From Rhizobium sp. Leaf306 (GTDB lineage Bacteria; Pseudomonadota; Alphaproteobacteria; Rhizobiales; Rhizobiaceae): a stretch of 64,000 bases of DNA. Where the stretch lies: NCBI RefSeq assembly GCF_001423425.1, contig NZ_LMNX01000001.1:330970-394969 (forward strand), written 5' to 3'. The notes beneath the pieces are model-generated. The model worked only from the letters and a program-made list of their open reading frames with translations, searched no databases and was not told the DNA's origin. The position numbers and the translations under genes were made by a program. Positions 28,431 through 36,255 of this stretch are shown piece after piece. Each line of letters opens with the position of its first letter. The first letter of the stretch is position 1.

Positions 28431-28759
28431 GGTGCCTGCTCCTCGCACTGGCAGACCAGATAGCGACCGGTCTCGTCAGGGTCGCGCACCAGTTTCAGCA
28501 GGAAGATCCGCGCGCCCTTGGTCAGCCTCTGGCCGGCTGCGACATCGCTTCGAAACCGGATCCAGATCCGGTGACTGACCGTGCCGACTTCCGCGCTTGC
28601 CGCTTCCGTCACCACGAACGAGACCGGCTCGATCTTCGCCCAAACGGCCGCCACCGATTGCCAGGTCACACTCGCACCACCCTGACCGTCGGATACGGTA
28701 ACCGGCGCTTCCAGCTCCAGCCGGGCAGTCATCTGGCCCGGATCGAGAAACACCACCAT
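28427..28759 (-). CDS. GTA g7-like head-tail adaptor
   Basis: A 110-residue protein of the phage head-tail joining family: LDPGQMTARLELEAP near the N-terminus, then GASVTWQSVAAVWAKIEPV and SHRIWIRFRSDV. It forms a ring between connector and tail. The frame is open much further upstream, but ATG 28759 overlaps the stop of the connector gene (ATGA), consistent with the coupled layout of g6-g7-g8. Confidence 0.9.
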   Translation of the reverse strand: MVVFLDPGQMTARLELEAPVTVSDGQGGASVTWQSVAAVWAKIEPVSFVVTEAASAEVGTVSHRIWIRFRSDVAAGQRLTKGARIFLLKLVRDPDETGRYLVCQCEEQAP

Positions 28760-29328
28760 CACAGCCTCCGCATGCGAAAGGGCGCGATCAGCCGCTCGTA
28801 GCCATCGGGAATCCCGGCGGGCTGCTGGTCGGGCGACAGCACGCCGCGGAAGGCGAACATATGGCCGATATGGATCAGCATCGCCCGCTTCAGCGTATCC
28901 GGCACATCGGTCCCGGCCTCGCCACAGCCGGCAATAAAATCGATCTCGATCCCGTTCAGCACCTGGCCGGGAGCGATCGTCGAGCGCAGCCACAGTCGCG
29001 CTGGTCGCCCCTTGCCGTCGAGCAGATGGTCTTCAAGCGACACATGAACCGCAGTGCCTGCAGCGTCGTAAACCGTAACAGTCTGAATCGCTTGCACCGG
29101 AGACTTGAGGATGCGGATCACGCCGTCGCCCGGCCAGCGGTCGAGATAGAGACGCCACGTCTGCGCCATCAGGCAGAGGCCCGTCTCGCGCTCCAGATGC
29201 TCGCGTGCGGTGGAAATCAGCGATCCGATCAGCGCGTCCTCATCGGCGCCGTCAAGGCGCAGATGCGCCTTCGCCTCGGCAAGCGTCAGCGGTTCCGCCA
29301 GGGGCGGATTGGTCTGGGCATAGGTCAT
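28759..29328 (-). CDS. GTA g6-like head-tail connector (phiE125 gp8 family)
   Basis: A 189-residue connector with the gp6/gp8 signature LTLAEAKAHLRLDG, then DALIGSLISTAREHLERETG and LDRWPGDGVIRI. It binds the portal ring. The frame is open upstream, but ATG 29328 starts the conserved part. It follows the capsid gene after 119 bp that contain a strong hairpin. Confidence 0.92.
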   Translation of the reverse strand: MTYAQTNPPLAEPLTLAEAKAHLRLDGADEDALIGSLISTAREHLERETGLCLMAQTWRLYLDRWPGDGVIRILKSPVQAIQTVTVYDAAGTAVHVSLEDHLLDGKGRPARLWLRSTIAPGQVLNGIEIDFIAGCGEAGTDVPDTLKRAMLIHIGHMFAFRGVLSPDQQPAGIPDGYERLIAPFRMRRL

Positions 29329-29350
29329 GGGGATCCTCGTCGAAGATGAT

Positions 29351-29409
29351 ATCCGGCCCTGCCCCACCCTCTCCCCGCCGCTGCGGGAAGACGGTGGGGA
29401 TGGCCGGAT
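29351..29409. repeat. 59-nt imperfect inverted repeat between capsid and connector genes
   Basis: Nested arms ATCCGGCC/GGCCGGAT, CCCCACC/GGTGGGG and CCCGC/GCGGG form one long hairpin. No T-run follows on the minus strand. In phage operons such structures protect or process the capsid message or dampen readthrough into the connector genes. That role is inferred. Confidence 0.6.
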
Positions 29410-29447
29410 GACGGGCAGTTCCGGCAAGCGTCGGTGCGCTTGGCCGA

Positions 29448-30737
29448 TCAGCTCACGGCGAACCGCACCAGCTTGATCGCCTCGAAATTCTGCACCCCGC
29501 CGCCGACCCGCTTGGTGGTGTAGAACAGCACATAGGGCTTGGCGGAATACGGATCGCGCAGGATGCGCACACCCGCCCGATCGACCACGAGATAGCCCGA
29601 CCGGAAGTCTCCGAACGCAAGCGAGGTCGAGCTTGCGGCAATGTCGGGCATTTCCTCGGCTTCTGCGATCGGAAAGCCCATCAGCGAGGCTGGCTGCCCC
29701 GCACTTGCCGGCGGCCGCCACAGGTAGTTGCCGTCGACATCCTTGAACTTGCGGATATCGGCCTGCACCTTGCGGTTCATCATGAACGTGCCGTTCTGGC
29801 GGTGACCGGCCTTGAGCGCGTAGATCACCTCGATCAGCGTGTCGGAGGGATTGGTCGCCTTCCAGCCGCCGGCAACACCGGTTGCGATATAGCCGAGACT
29901 GCCCCAGGCCCAGCTCGCATCGGCAACAGCCGTATAGGCGAGAAAACCCTTCGGCTTGTTTGTCCCGTCACCGCGCACGAAGGCATCGCCCTCCTGCTCG
30001 GCAAAGACGATATCCACCTCGCCGGCAATCCAGGCCTCCATGTCGACAGCCGCGTCGTCGAGCAGCGCCTGCGTGGCGGCCGGCATGGCGTAGAGTTCCA
30101 TCGTCGGGAAGGCGAGTTCGGCCAGAAGCGGAGTGTTGGTCTGCGGCCGCGCCGCCGTTTCCGCCACCCAGCCGGTGGTCAGCCCCGTCGTCGAGAACGG
30201 TTTCTTCAGAACCGAGGTCGAGACGGTGCGCACGGTCGACAGCGCCCGCATTGGCGATACGACGGACACGCGGCGGCCGATTTCCGTGTCGGTCTCCGGC
30301 GGCACCAGATAGCCGCCATCGGCGCCGACCCCGACTGAGAACGCCTTCGCCTCCAGCTCGCGCAGCCCTGAATCCTCGCCGCGACGGATATAGGCGTCGA
30401 ACCCCGCCTTGTGCTCCATCGCTTCGGGCGAAAGATCGCCGCTCTGGCCATAGCCACCCCGGCCACCGAGCGGCGGTCGCGCCTTCTTCAGCGCCAGCTG
30501 GTCCAGCACCCGCTTCTGGTCGTCCATGGCCCGGTTGATGCGGTCCACCTTGTCGCGGGTCACCACGTCGGCGGTCAGCTTCTGCTCGATCTCGCCGATT
30601 CTTCGGTCGTTGACGTCCTTGAACGCCTCGAACGCTTCCATGAATTCATCGAGCGCGGCCGTCACCGTTTCCGGCACGGCTTTCACTTCCGGCGCCACGG
30701 CGGCATTTCCAGTTACATGTCCCTGTCCCGTCATCAT
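29448..30737 (-). CDS. GTA g5-like HK97-fold major capsid protein
   Basis: A 429-residue capsid precursor. The first 110 residues form a charged coiled-coil scaffold (delta domain, for example EFMEAFEAFKDVNDRRIGEI) that the prohead protease removes. The mature part starts near FSVGVGADGGYLVPPETD and carries the conserved FVRGDGTNKPKGFL and QADIRKFKD segments and the C-terminal VQNFEAIKLVRF. It is 16 bp downstream of the protease gene. Confidence 0.95.
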   Translation of the reverse strand: MMTGQGHVTGNAAVAPEVKAVPETVTAALDEFMEAFEAFKDVNDRRIGEIEQKLTADVVTRDKVDRINRAMDDQKRVLDQLALKKARPPLGGRGGYGQSGDLSPEAMEHKAGFDAYIRRGEDSGLRELEAKAFSVGVGADGGYLVPPETDTEIGRRVSVVSPMRALSTVRTVSTSVLKKPFSTTGLTTGWVAETAARPQTNTPLLAELAFPTMELYAMPAATQALLDDAAVDMEAWIAGEVDIVFAEQEGDAFVRGDGTNKPKGFLAYTAVADASWAWGSLGYIATGVAGGWKATNPSDTLIEVIYALKAGHRQNGTFMMNRKVQADIRKFKDVDGNYLWRPPASAGQPASLMGFPIAEAEEMPDIAASSTSLAFGDFRSGYLVVDRAGVRILRDPYSAKPYVLFYTTKRVGGGVQNFEAIKLVRFAVS

Positions 30738-30753
30738 GTCCTGTCCTTCTCTG

Positions 30754-31347
30754 TTAAGCCTTGTTCTGCCTGAACGACGATCTCCACATCATCTTCGCCG
30801 CCCGCCGCATCTGGCGAACGAGCTCCGTCTCGCGGTCGCGGAAGAACCGCTGATGCTTGACGTCGGAAACCCTGGCCGATGGCAGCATCGGAAAGGTCAC
30901 GACGGAGATTTCCCAAAGATCCGCCTCGAGAATGCGCCGCACCCCCGTCTTGGCGTCGGTGCGCGCCCGAACGGTTCGAAAGCCGATCGAGAGCCCGTCC
31001 AGCGCACCGGATTTCATCAGCGCCAGCACTTCCCGCGATCGGGCGACGCCGGGCGACAGCACGCCCTCGACGAACAGGCCGCGACCATCCTCGCGGATCG
31101 TCTTCCAGGCGCCGATCGGCTCATTCGGGTCGTGCTGGTAAAGCATGCGCACCCCCGGCGCGCCGCGTTCGACAAGCGAGGAGAGAAACGCCCCCCGTTC
31201 GATCCGGTCGCGACCGAGATCGACCTCGCCGAACACGCTGGCATAACCGGAAAACGTGCCGTCGCCGGCAATGCCGGCCAGTTCCAGATTGGCGAATTTG
31301 CGCACATTCGGGCGCATGGGCGGGCATTGCCCGCGGTCAGCGTGCAT
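30754..31347 (-). CDS. GTA g4-like HK97 prohead protease
   Basis: A 197-residue S78-type serine protease that cleaves the capsid scaffold. It shows the FSGYASVFGEVDLGRD start, catalytic His in LYQHDPNEPIG, and Ser in LDGLSIGFR. ATG 31347 has GCAGGAGA at a normal spacing. An open frame runs to 31485 but lacks conserved sequence. Confidence 0.92.
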   Translation of the reverse strand: MHADRGQCPPMRPNVRKFANLELAGIAGDGTFSGYASVFGEVDLGRDRIERGAFLSSLVERGAPGVRMLYQHDPNEPIGAWKTIREDGRGLFVEGVLSPGVARSREVLALMKSGALDGLSIGFRTVRARTDAKTGVRRILEADLWEISVVTFPMLPSARVSDVKHQRFFRDRETELVRQMRRAAKMMWRSSFRQNKA

Positions 31348-31424
31348 CGGAATCTCCTGCAATGTCATTGAACCTGTCGAACCCATCCGCCCAAGGCGGA
31401 AGGAGGTTCGTCGTCGGGAGCGCC

Positions 31425-31751
31425 TTACTCCCTGCGTCGCCCGTATCGCTCGGCCAAGCGCGACAGCGCGCCCAGCACCCACCAAGCCGAAAGGCTGGCG
31501 GCAGCCGATCCCGCCAGCAAGGTCTCCGGCTCGGGAAGTTCACCGCTGATCCCCAACCGTGCCATCAGCCACAGACCGGCCGGCCCGCCGAAGATCAGCC
31601 CGCAGGCCACGCCGGTCAGAAACCGGCTCGCCGCCTCGTGCCCGCTTTTCGGCAGGAGATAGACCAGCGAAACGCCCGCACCCGCCACCGCACCTGCGGT
31701 CCGCGCAGCCCACACGCCAAGCGTTCCCGGATCATGCCCAAGGTCAGCCAT
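31425..31751 (-). CDS. Small membrane protein at the g3.5 position (DUF6107-like)
   Basis: A 108-residue protein with three or four hydrophobic segments (TAGAVAGAGVSLVYLL, FLTGVACGLIFGGPAGLWL, LLAGSAAASLSAWWVLGAL). Its location between portal and prohead protease is where RcGTA has its small g3.5. From memory, Rhizobiaceae GTA clusters carry a DUF6107 protein here. Role unknown. Confidence 0.75.
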   Translation of the reverse strand: MADLGHDPGTLGVWAARTAGAVAGAGVSLVYLLPKSGHEAASRFLTGVACGLIFGGPAGLWLMARLGISGELPEPETLLAGSAAASLSAWWVLGALSRLAERYGRRRE

Positions 31752-31865
31752 CGTTAAACTTTCTCGGTTATGTTGAGAGTGTCAGCCGGAAAGCGGATCT
31801 CCATCCGCAACCGCCAAGGCCTCGCGCACGTGTTCACGCGCCACATGAGGCCGGCCGCTTTTTAT

Positions 31866-31918
31866 CAACCCCCTGAATCGCTTGAGAGACAGCGTTGACG
31901 AGTTGAGTCAGGGGTTTG
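31866..31918. repeat. Inverted repeat just downstream of the toxin gene
   Basis: CAACCCCCTGA (31866-31876) and TCAGGGGTTTG (31908-31918) pair at 10 of 11 positions around a 31-nt loop. It ends 14 bp after the toxin stop (minus-strand order). There is no T-run, so it is not a standard terminator. It could mark the edge of the inserted toxin-antitoxin block. Confidence 0.45.
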
Positions 31919-31932
31919 AGAAGTTGAGCCTC

Positions 31933-32241
31933 TCAGTTTCCGTCGTCTGCCGGTGCGTCCGCTAAAAGACCGGGCGGCAGCTGACGGCCGTGTCGAATGT
32001 GGGAAACGGAGACGATCCCCTTCTCCATCCTGTAGTCGATGACATACTCGCCGGACACGAAACGGCGCCGGCCTTCCAGCGCCTCAATCGGGCTCCCGGC
32101 TTGCGGATAGTCCAGCAAGAGCCGCATCGATCCCCTCAACTGCCGCAGCACCGCTTCGGCGGCGCGCGGATTGAAACGCTCCAGATACCGCTGCTCGCTT
32201 CTCAGAAAGAGCGCCGCATCCTTGGAGAGCCTGATCCGCAT
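31933..32241 (-). CDS. RelE/ParE-family toxin
   Basis: A 102-residue protein of the RelE/ParE fold: helical start (RLSKDAALFLRSEQRYLERFNPRAAE as two helices), then GSMRLLLDYPQAGSPI, RRRFVSGEYVIDYRME and ISVSHIRHGRQLP-like C-terminal strands. The C-terminal IRHGRQ is the ParE-type ending. Toxins of this family act on gyrase or the ribosome; which one cannot be read here. Its start overlaps the antitoxin stop by one base. Confidence 0.85.
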   Translation of the reverse strand: MRIRLSKDAALFLRSEQRYLERFNPRAAEAVLRQLRGSMRLLLDYPQAGSPIEALEGRRRFVSGEYVIDYRMEKGIVSVSHIRHGRQLPPGLLADAPADDGN

Positions 32242-32516
32242 CAGGCGGCGTCGCTCTTCTTCTCGTCGAGCACCTCCGCGAAGAACTCCTCCGCATCGAC
32301 GAATTCGCCGCGCGCAATTTGTTCCTCGCCCTTGCGGATCTGCAGGATGTCATTCCCCTCCGCCATCAGATAATATTTCAACGCCCGGACAATCACCCAG
32401 CTTCTGCTGCGATCGGATGTCTCGGCGATCTTCTCGATATCGTCGAGAATGTCCTGCGGCACGCGCAAGGTGATCGGGTCCGAGAGAACGGGCTTTTCGG
32501 ATTTGGCGTCTGCCAT
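32241..32516 (-). CDS. Ribbon-helix-helix antitoxin (ParD/CopG-like)
   Basis: A 91-residue protein with an N-terminal ribbon-helix-helix DNA-binding domain (ITLRVPQDILDDIEKIAE, then RSRSWVIVRALKYYL) and an acidic C-terminal tail that would wrap the toxin. ATG 32516 follows GGAGAT, and a 19-bp palindrome lies just upstream, as expected for autoregulation. Portal and g3.5 genes flank the pair. Confidence 0.87.
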   Translation of the reverse strand: MADAKSEKPVLSDPITLRVPQDILDDIEKIAETSDRSRSWVIVRALKYYLMAEGNDILQIRKGEEQIARGEFVDAEEFFAEVLDEKKSDAA

Positions 32517-32529
32517 GACGATCTCCATC

Positions 32530-32548
32530 TGTAATACACCGTATTACA
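32530..32548. promoter_or_regulatory. Operator palindrome of the toxin-antitoxin pair
   Basis: TGTAATAC-ACC-GTATTACA is a perfect 8+3+8 inverted repeat, 13 bp before the antitoxin ATG, with an extra TTACAC half-site just beyond it. It is strikingly AT-rich next to the GC-rich GTA genes. TAATAC within it could serve as a -10 element. Likely bound by the antitoxin or the complex. Confidence 0.75.
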
Positions 32549-32576
32549 AATTACACCCTGTGCCGCGATCGCGCAA

Positions 32577-33746
32577 TCACGCCGAATAACCCACCGCCTC
32601 GCGCTTTTCGTCCTCCGTCAGGAAGCCTGCAGCACCGATCCGCGCCCACAGCGCCTCACGCTCGGCCGAGAGACCTGCCACCCGGTCGAGATCCGGTTCC
32701 AGCCGCAACCCCTCCCCGAAAGCGTCCGAAAGCCACGCGGAAAAGCTAGCCGCCGTGCGGGCAATCAGCGGCAGCACCGTGAGCCGGTAGAAGGCGCGGT
32801 TCGCCTCCTGGTAATTGGCATAGGTGTTGTCGCCGGGGATGCCGATCAGCATCGGCGGCACGCCGAGCGCCAGCGCAATGTCGCGGGCAGCACCGTTCTT
32901 TGCCTCGATGAAATCCATGTCCTTCGGCGAAAGCCCCATCGCCTTCCAGTCCAGCCCGCCTTCCAGAAGCAGCGGCCGGCCGGCATTGACCGCACCCGAA
33001 TAGCCCGCCTCCAGTTCGTCCTTCAGCCGCTGATACTGATCCGCGGAAAGATTGCCGCCATCCTTCGGCTGGTAGACCAGCGCGCCGGACGGTCTTGCGG
33101 AATTGTCGAGCAGCGCCTTGTTCCAGCCCGCCGCCGCATTGGAAAGGTCAAGCGCCGCACCTGCCGCCACCAGCGGCGACAGGCCGCAATGGTCGTCGAG
33201 CGGATGAAACAGCTTCAGGTGCAGCAGCCCCGGCCCGTCACGATCGACGGCAAGCCGCCGTGTCACCTGCCCGGCGCGATAATCATAGGCCGCAATCCAG
33301 CCGTCGCGCCCCTCGACGACGCTCACCCGGTCCGGCCGCAGCAAATGCAGTTCCCGCAGGTCGCCGCCAAGCGCCAGCGGCTCCACATAGGCATTGCCGG
33401 ACAAAAGCAGATGCCCGTACAGCGCCTCGAAGAAATCCGGCCCGCTCTGGCGGCCGTTCGGACGTGCCAGAAGCGCCAGCGCCGGATGATCGGCTGCCTC
33501 GCTCGTCCCCCGATAGGCGAGCCACGGCACGGCGGCGGCAGCTTCGGCCACCATCCGCATGGCCCGATAGGCGATCGGGTTCTTCATGAACCCGGCCTTT
33601 GCCAGAGCCGCATAGGACCGCCCGGACCAGTGCGCCGCGCCATCGCCAGATACGATCGCAAAGCCCGACGATAGCCCCGACGTCGCCTTGGTTTCCTGAG
33701 GCGGCGCGATGCGGGAAAGCCCAGGAAGCCGGAATGGAAATCTCAT
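32577..33746 (-). CDS. GTA g3-like portal protein
   Basis: A 389-residue HK97-type portal through which DNA is packaged and ejected. Visible are FMKNPIAYRAMRMVAEAAAA, PNGRQSGPDFFEALYGHLLL with SGNAYVEPL, and PPMLIGIPGDNTYANYQEANRAFYR split across the clip region. ATG 33746 starts MRFPFRLPG; the open frame before it is unconserved. In order, the g3.5-like gene should come next, but the toxin-antitoxin pair is inserted between them. Confidence 0.94.
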   Translation of the reverse strand: MRFPFRLPGLSRIAPPQETKATSGLSSGFAIVSGDGAAHWSGRSYAALAKAGFMKNPIAYRAMRMVAEAAAAVPWLAYRGTSEAADHPALALLARPNGRQSGPDFFEALYGHLLLSGNAYVEPLALGGDLRELHLLRPDRVSVVEGRDGWIAAYDYRAGQVTRRLAVDRDGPGLLHLKLFHPLDDHCGLSPLVAAGAALDLSNAAAGWNKALLDNSARPSGALVYQPKDGGNLSADQYQRLKDELEAGYSGAVNAGRPLLLEGGLDWKAMGLSPKDMDFIEAKNGAARDIALALGVPPMLIGIPGDNTYANYQEANRAFYRLTVLPLIARTAASFSAWLSDAFGEGLRLEPDLDRVAGLSAEREALWARIGAAGFLTEDEKREAVGYSA

Positions 33747-33792
33747 CGTTTCATCCTTCACTCGATCCGGGATCAATTCCCTCTGAAGACGT

Positions 33793-34422
33793 TCAGGCCG
33801 CCATCGCCGCATCGTCCCGCAGCGCTGCCGCGAACGCTTTCGCGTACCCCGCCACCTGCGCCGCCCGGTCATTGCCATTGATGATTTTTCGCGCTCCGAC
33901 CCAGTCCGATTTCCCAGGGCCGAAATAATCGCCGAGCTTGCGGCCGGTGAAACTGCCGGCCCGCATGCCCTCGATCAGGATTTTTACTGCCACATCCATC
34001 TCCATGGCGCGATGAGGTGCCGTGACCAGATCGATCCCTGTCAGCGCCGACATTTTCTGGTAGTTGCGCCTGTGGGTCAGTTGCACGAGCCCGCGCCCCA
34101 GCCAGGTGCGGCCATCGGCATCGTAACGCCAGTACGGCGTCTTCACCGTCCGCAGCCGGCCGGCGCTGTAAGCGCTTTCCAGCCGCACCACCGCAAGCTG
34201 ATCGGTCTTGGCCAGCGTTTCGCGCACCGGCTGCATCGTCGCTGCCGTCTCGTGAAACGCGGTCGCCAGCGCATAGGCAAGCGCCGCGGGGCCTTCGATG
34301 GGGTTGCGCGCCTCCCATGCCTCCAAAACAGCAGCCAACCCGGCCACCTGACCACTTGCCAACCGCCCGCTGAACGGGTTCCTGCGCACGTGATCGAAGA
34401 AAAAACTGCGCTCGTATCCCAT
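33793..34422 (-). CDS. GH19/lysozyme-like endolysin inside the GTA cluster
   Basis: A 209-residue enzyme of the lysozyme/class I chitinase type. It has a helical N-terminus, an HET motif (LATAFHETAATMQPV, catalytic Glu), the segment WRYDADGRTWLGRGLVQLTHRRNY, and GARKIINGNDRA. Such enzymes cut peptidoglycan to lyse the producing cell. RcGTA keeps its endolysin and holin genes elsewhere in the genome; here it is encoded between TerL and portal. It lacks a signal peptide, consistent with release through the holin. The intergenic region upstream holds an operator-like repeat and the divergent small gene. Confidence 0.87.
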   Translation of the reverse strand: MGYERSFFFDHVRRNPFSGRLASGQVAGLAAVLEAWEARNPIEGPAALAYALATAFHETAATMQPVRETLAKTDQLAVVRLESAYSAGRLRTVKTPYWRYDADGRTWLGRGLVQLTHRRNYQKMSALTGIDLVTAPHRAMEMDVAVKILIEGMRAGSFTGRKLGDYFGPGKSDWVGARKIINGNDRAAQVAGYAKAFAAALRDDAAMAA

Positions 34423-34460
34423 GTTAATCCTACCCCTTTACCGCGTTCGAAGGTTTCAAT

Positions 34461-34489
34461 CGGTTTAGAAAAAACTAAATCGTTTTAGT
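34461..34489. promoter_or_regulatory. Overlapping TTTAG inverted repeats in a divergent intergenic region
   Basis: CGGTTTAG-aaaaaa-CTAAATCG (7 of 8 pairs) and ACTAAA-tcgt-TTTAGT (perfect) overlap, giving three half-sites in 29 bp. The site is 39 bp upstream of the endolysin start on one side and 31 bp before the small plus-strand gene on the other. A regulator controlling lysis could bind here. Confidence 0.5.
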
Positions 34490-34519
34490 CTGTTAGTGAC
34501 GATTTACTTCGGAGTAAGG

Positions 34520-34720
34520 ATGTGGAACCAATCCAACCATGCGACGTTCATAGGGGCGCACCACCATGATGGTGCAGCGCACAATCCGGAGATCATGATG
34601 ATGCAGCAGACCGCCCAGACAGCCGCCACGAAATCGGTGCCGCAGCACGTCCTAGAGCGCATGGAATCCGAATGGAAGCAGATGCGCGACAGCGCTCCGG
34701 CTGTGCCGGCTAAAAGCTGA
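34520..34720 (+). CDS. Small protein of unknown function on the opposite strand of the GTA cluster
   Basis: A 66-residue protein with a His-rich N-terminal part (GAHHHDGAAH), a Met/Gln segment and a charged helix (HVLERMESEWKQMRD). The ATG at 34520 follows GGAG at good distance; a GTG at 34496 is also in frame. A rho-independent terminator 46 bp downstream makes it a complete transcription unit. I do not recognise the family. Confidence 0.55.
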   Translation: MWNQSNHATFIGAHHHDGAAHNPEIMMMQQTAQTAATKSVPQHVLERMESEWKQMRDSAPAVPAKS

Positions 34721-34765
34721 ATTGCAACTTTTGGCAGTAGCCAACTGTCAGATATAGAACGCTTG

Positions 34766-34789
34766 AGCGGCCCTGTCCGGGCCGCTTTT
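34766..34789 (+). terminator. Terminator of the small plus-strand gene
   Basis: AGCGGCC-ctgtc-CGGGCCGCT stem followed by TTTT, on the plus strand only; the minus strand lacks a T-run, so TerL messages could read through it. Confidence 0.8.
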
Positions 34790-34829
34790 CGTTGCGCGGT
34801 TCACCAGAAGCGCCACACCGGGCCTAGGC

Positions 34830-36221
34830 TCAAATCCCCCTGACGCGCGGCTCGCCCTGGCCGTCCAAAACAAGCGCCGTCAGCGCCCAGACCAGCGCAT
34901 CCAGCCGGTCCGGCGAGCGTCCCGATGACAGTCCGTTGGGACCGAAATCGCACATCTGGTCCTCCAGCTCCGCAAACCGTCCCGCATGCACCACCCGTCC
35001 CTGCTCGTAGAGGGCTGCGACCGGTTCTGCGCGGGCAAACTTTCCGCGGGATGCATGCACCACCGTCACCGGCAGGTTGGCGTCGATGCTTTTGAGCATC
35101 GCCGGCACCATGTCGCCGCCCTGGTTGCCCTCAGCCACGACCCGGTCGGCCGAAAACCGCGCATAGGCCTTCACCACGGCCTTGGCCCAGCCGCCCGGCG
35201 TATGGCCGGTCACCGAACAGTCGGCCAGCACCACCGCCCGGCCAGGCGAACCTTCGCTTGCCTCGACACCCGCCACGACAATGCCGCAGCAGGAGTTCTC
35301 GCCCGATCCCGAGGGCGGATCGACCGCCACCACGATGCGCCGCAAAACCCCAGTAAACCGCGTCACGCAGGCTTCGAGGTCGGCACGCTTCCACAGCGCA
35401 TCGTCGCGATCCTCGATCAACTCGCCGCCGAGTTCCTGGCGCCCGAGCCGCGTGCCGCCATAGCGTCGCTCCAGCGCCGCGATAAAGCCCGGCGCCAGAT
35501 TGCCGGCGTTACCGGCGGTGGAAATCTTGATCAGCCGCGTGCCAGGGTCGGCGATCAGCTGCTTCAGCACCGGCACCGGTCGCGGCGTCGTCGTCACCAG
35601 CTGGCGCGGATCGCGTCCCAGCCGCAGGCCAAACTGCAGCATGTCGAACGTTTCCTGCCCATGCTTCCATTTGCCGATCTCATCGCACCAGGCGTAGTGA
35701 AACTGCGGCCCGCGCAGCGCTTCCGGATCTTCGGAGGAAAAGATCTGCGCCACCGTGCCGTTCGGCCAGACCAGCCGTTTGCGTGAAATCTCGAATTCCG
35801 GCCAGTGCCGTGCCGCAATCCGGCAGATGCCGGAGACACCATCCACCATCACCTCGCGGGCATCGCCCAGCGTTTCCGCCACGAGCGCGATGCGAAGATC
35901 GGACCGCTCTCCAGCCGCACACGCCAGCGCATGCACCCATTCGGCGCCCGCCCGCGTCTTGCCGGATCCGCGCCCGCCCATGATCAGCCACGTCCGCCAG
36001 TCGCCCTCTGGCGGCCTCTGTCCGGGAAGCGCCGTAAACGCCCAATCCCGGTCGAGACCGGCCACAAACCCGTCAAACGCGTTCTCTCCCGGACCAGGCT
36101 CGTCACAGCTCTCCGCCGGCACCGAGTCCGGAGCGCGGGGCACGCCCATCGCACCGGCCAAAACCATTCCGGCCTCCAGATCCCGTGCACTCTTCTCCCT
36201 GACATCAGCGATGCCAGACAT
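34830..36221 (-). CDS. GTA g2-like large terminase (TerL)
   Basis: A 463-residue packaging motor. The ATPase domain has Walker A GGRGSGKTRAGAEW, Walker B HYAWCDEIGKW and TTTPRP coupling motif; the nuclease domain has VAVDPPSG and a later SPDRLDALVWAL. It packs DNA into the head; RcGTA-type terminases package host DNA by headful. The frame is open upstream to 36386, overlapping TerS by 131 bp. I chose ATG 36221, 34 bp after the TerS stop, but M14 or M34 of the longer frame are possible. Confidence 0.93.
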   Translation of the reverse strand: MSGIADVREKSARDLEAGMVLAGAMGVPRAPDSVPAESCDEPGPGENAFDGFVAGLDRDWAFTALPGQRPPEGDWRTWLIMGGRGSGKTRAGAEWVHALACAAGERSDLRIALVAETLGDAREVMVDGVSGICRIAARHWPEFEISRKRLVWPNGTVAQIFSSEDPEALRGPQFHYAWCDEIGKWKHGQETFDMLQFGLRLGRDPRQLVTTTPRPVPVLKQLIADPGTRLIKISTAGNAGNLAPGFIAALERRYGGTRLGRQELGGELIEDRDDALWKRADLEACVTRFTGVLRRIVVAVDPPSGSGENSCCGIVVAGVEASEGSPGRAVVLADCSVTGHTPGGWAKAVVKAYARFSADRVVAEGNQGGDMVPAMLKSIDANLPVTVVHASRGKFARAEPVAALYEQGRVVHAGRFAELEDQMCDFGPNGLSSGRSPDRLDALVWALTALVLDGQGEPRVRGI

Positions 36222-36255
36222 GCTCGCCCTGAATGACCCGGATGCGTTCACTGCC

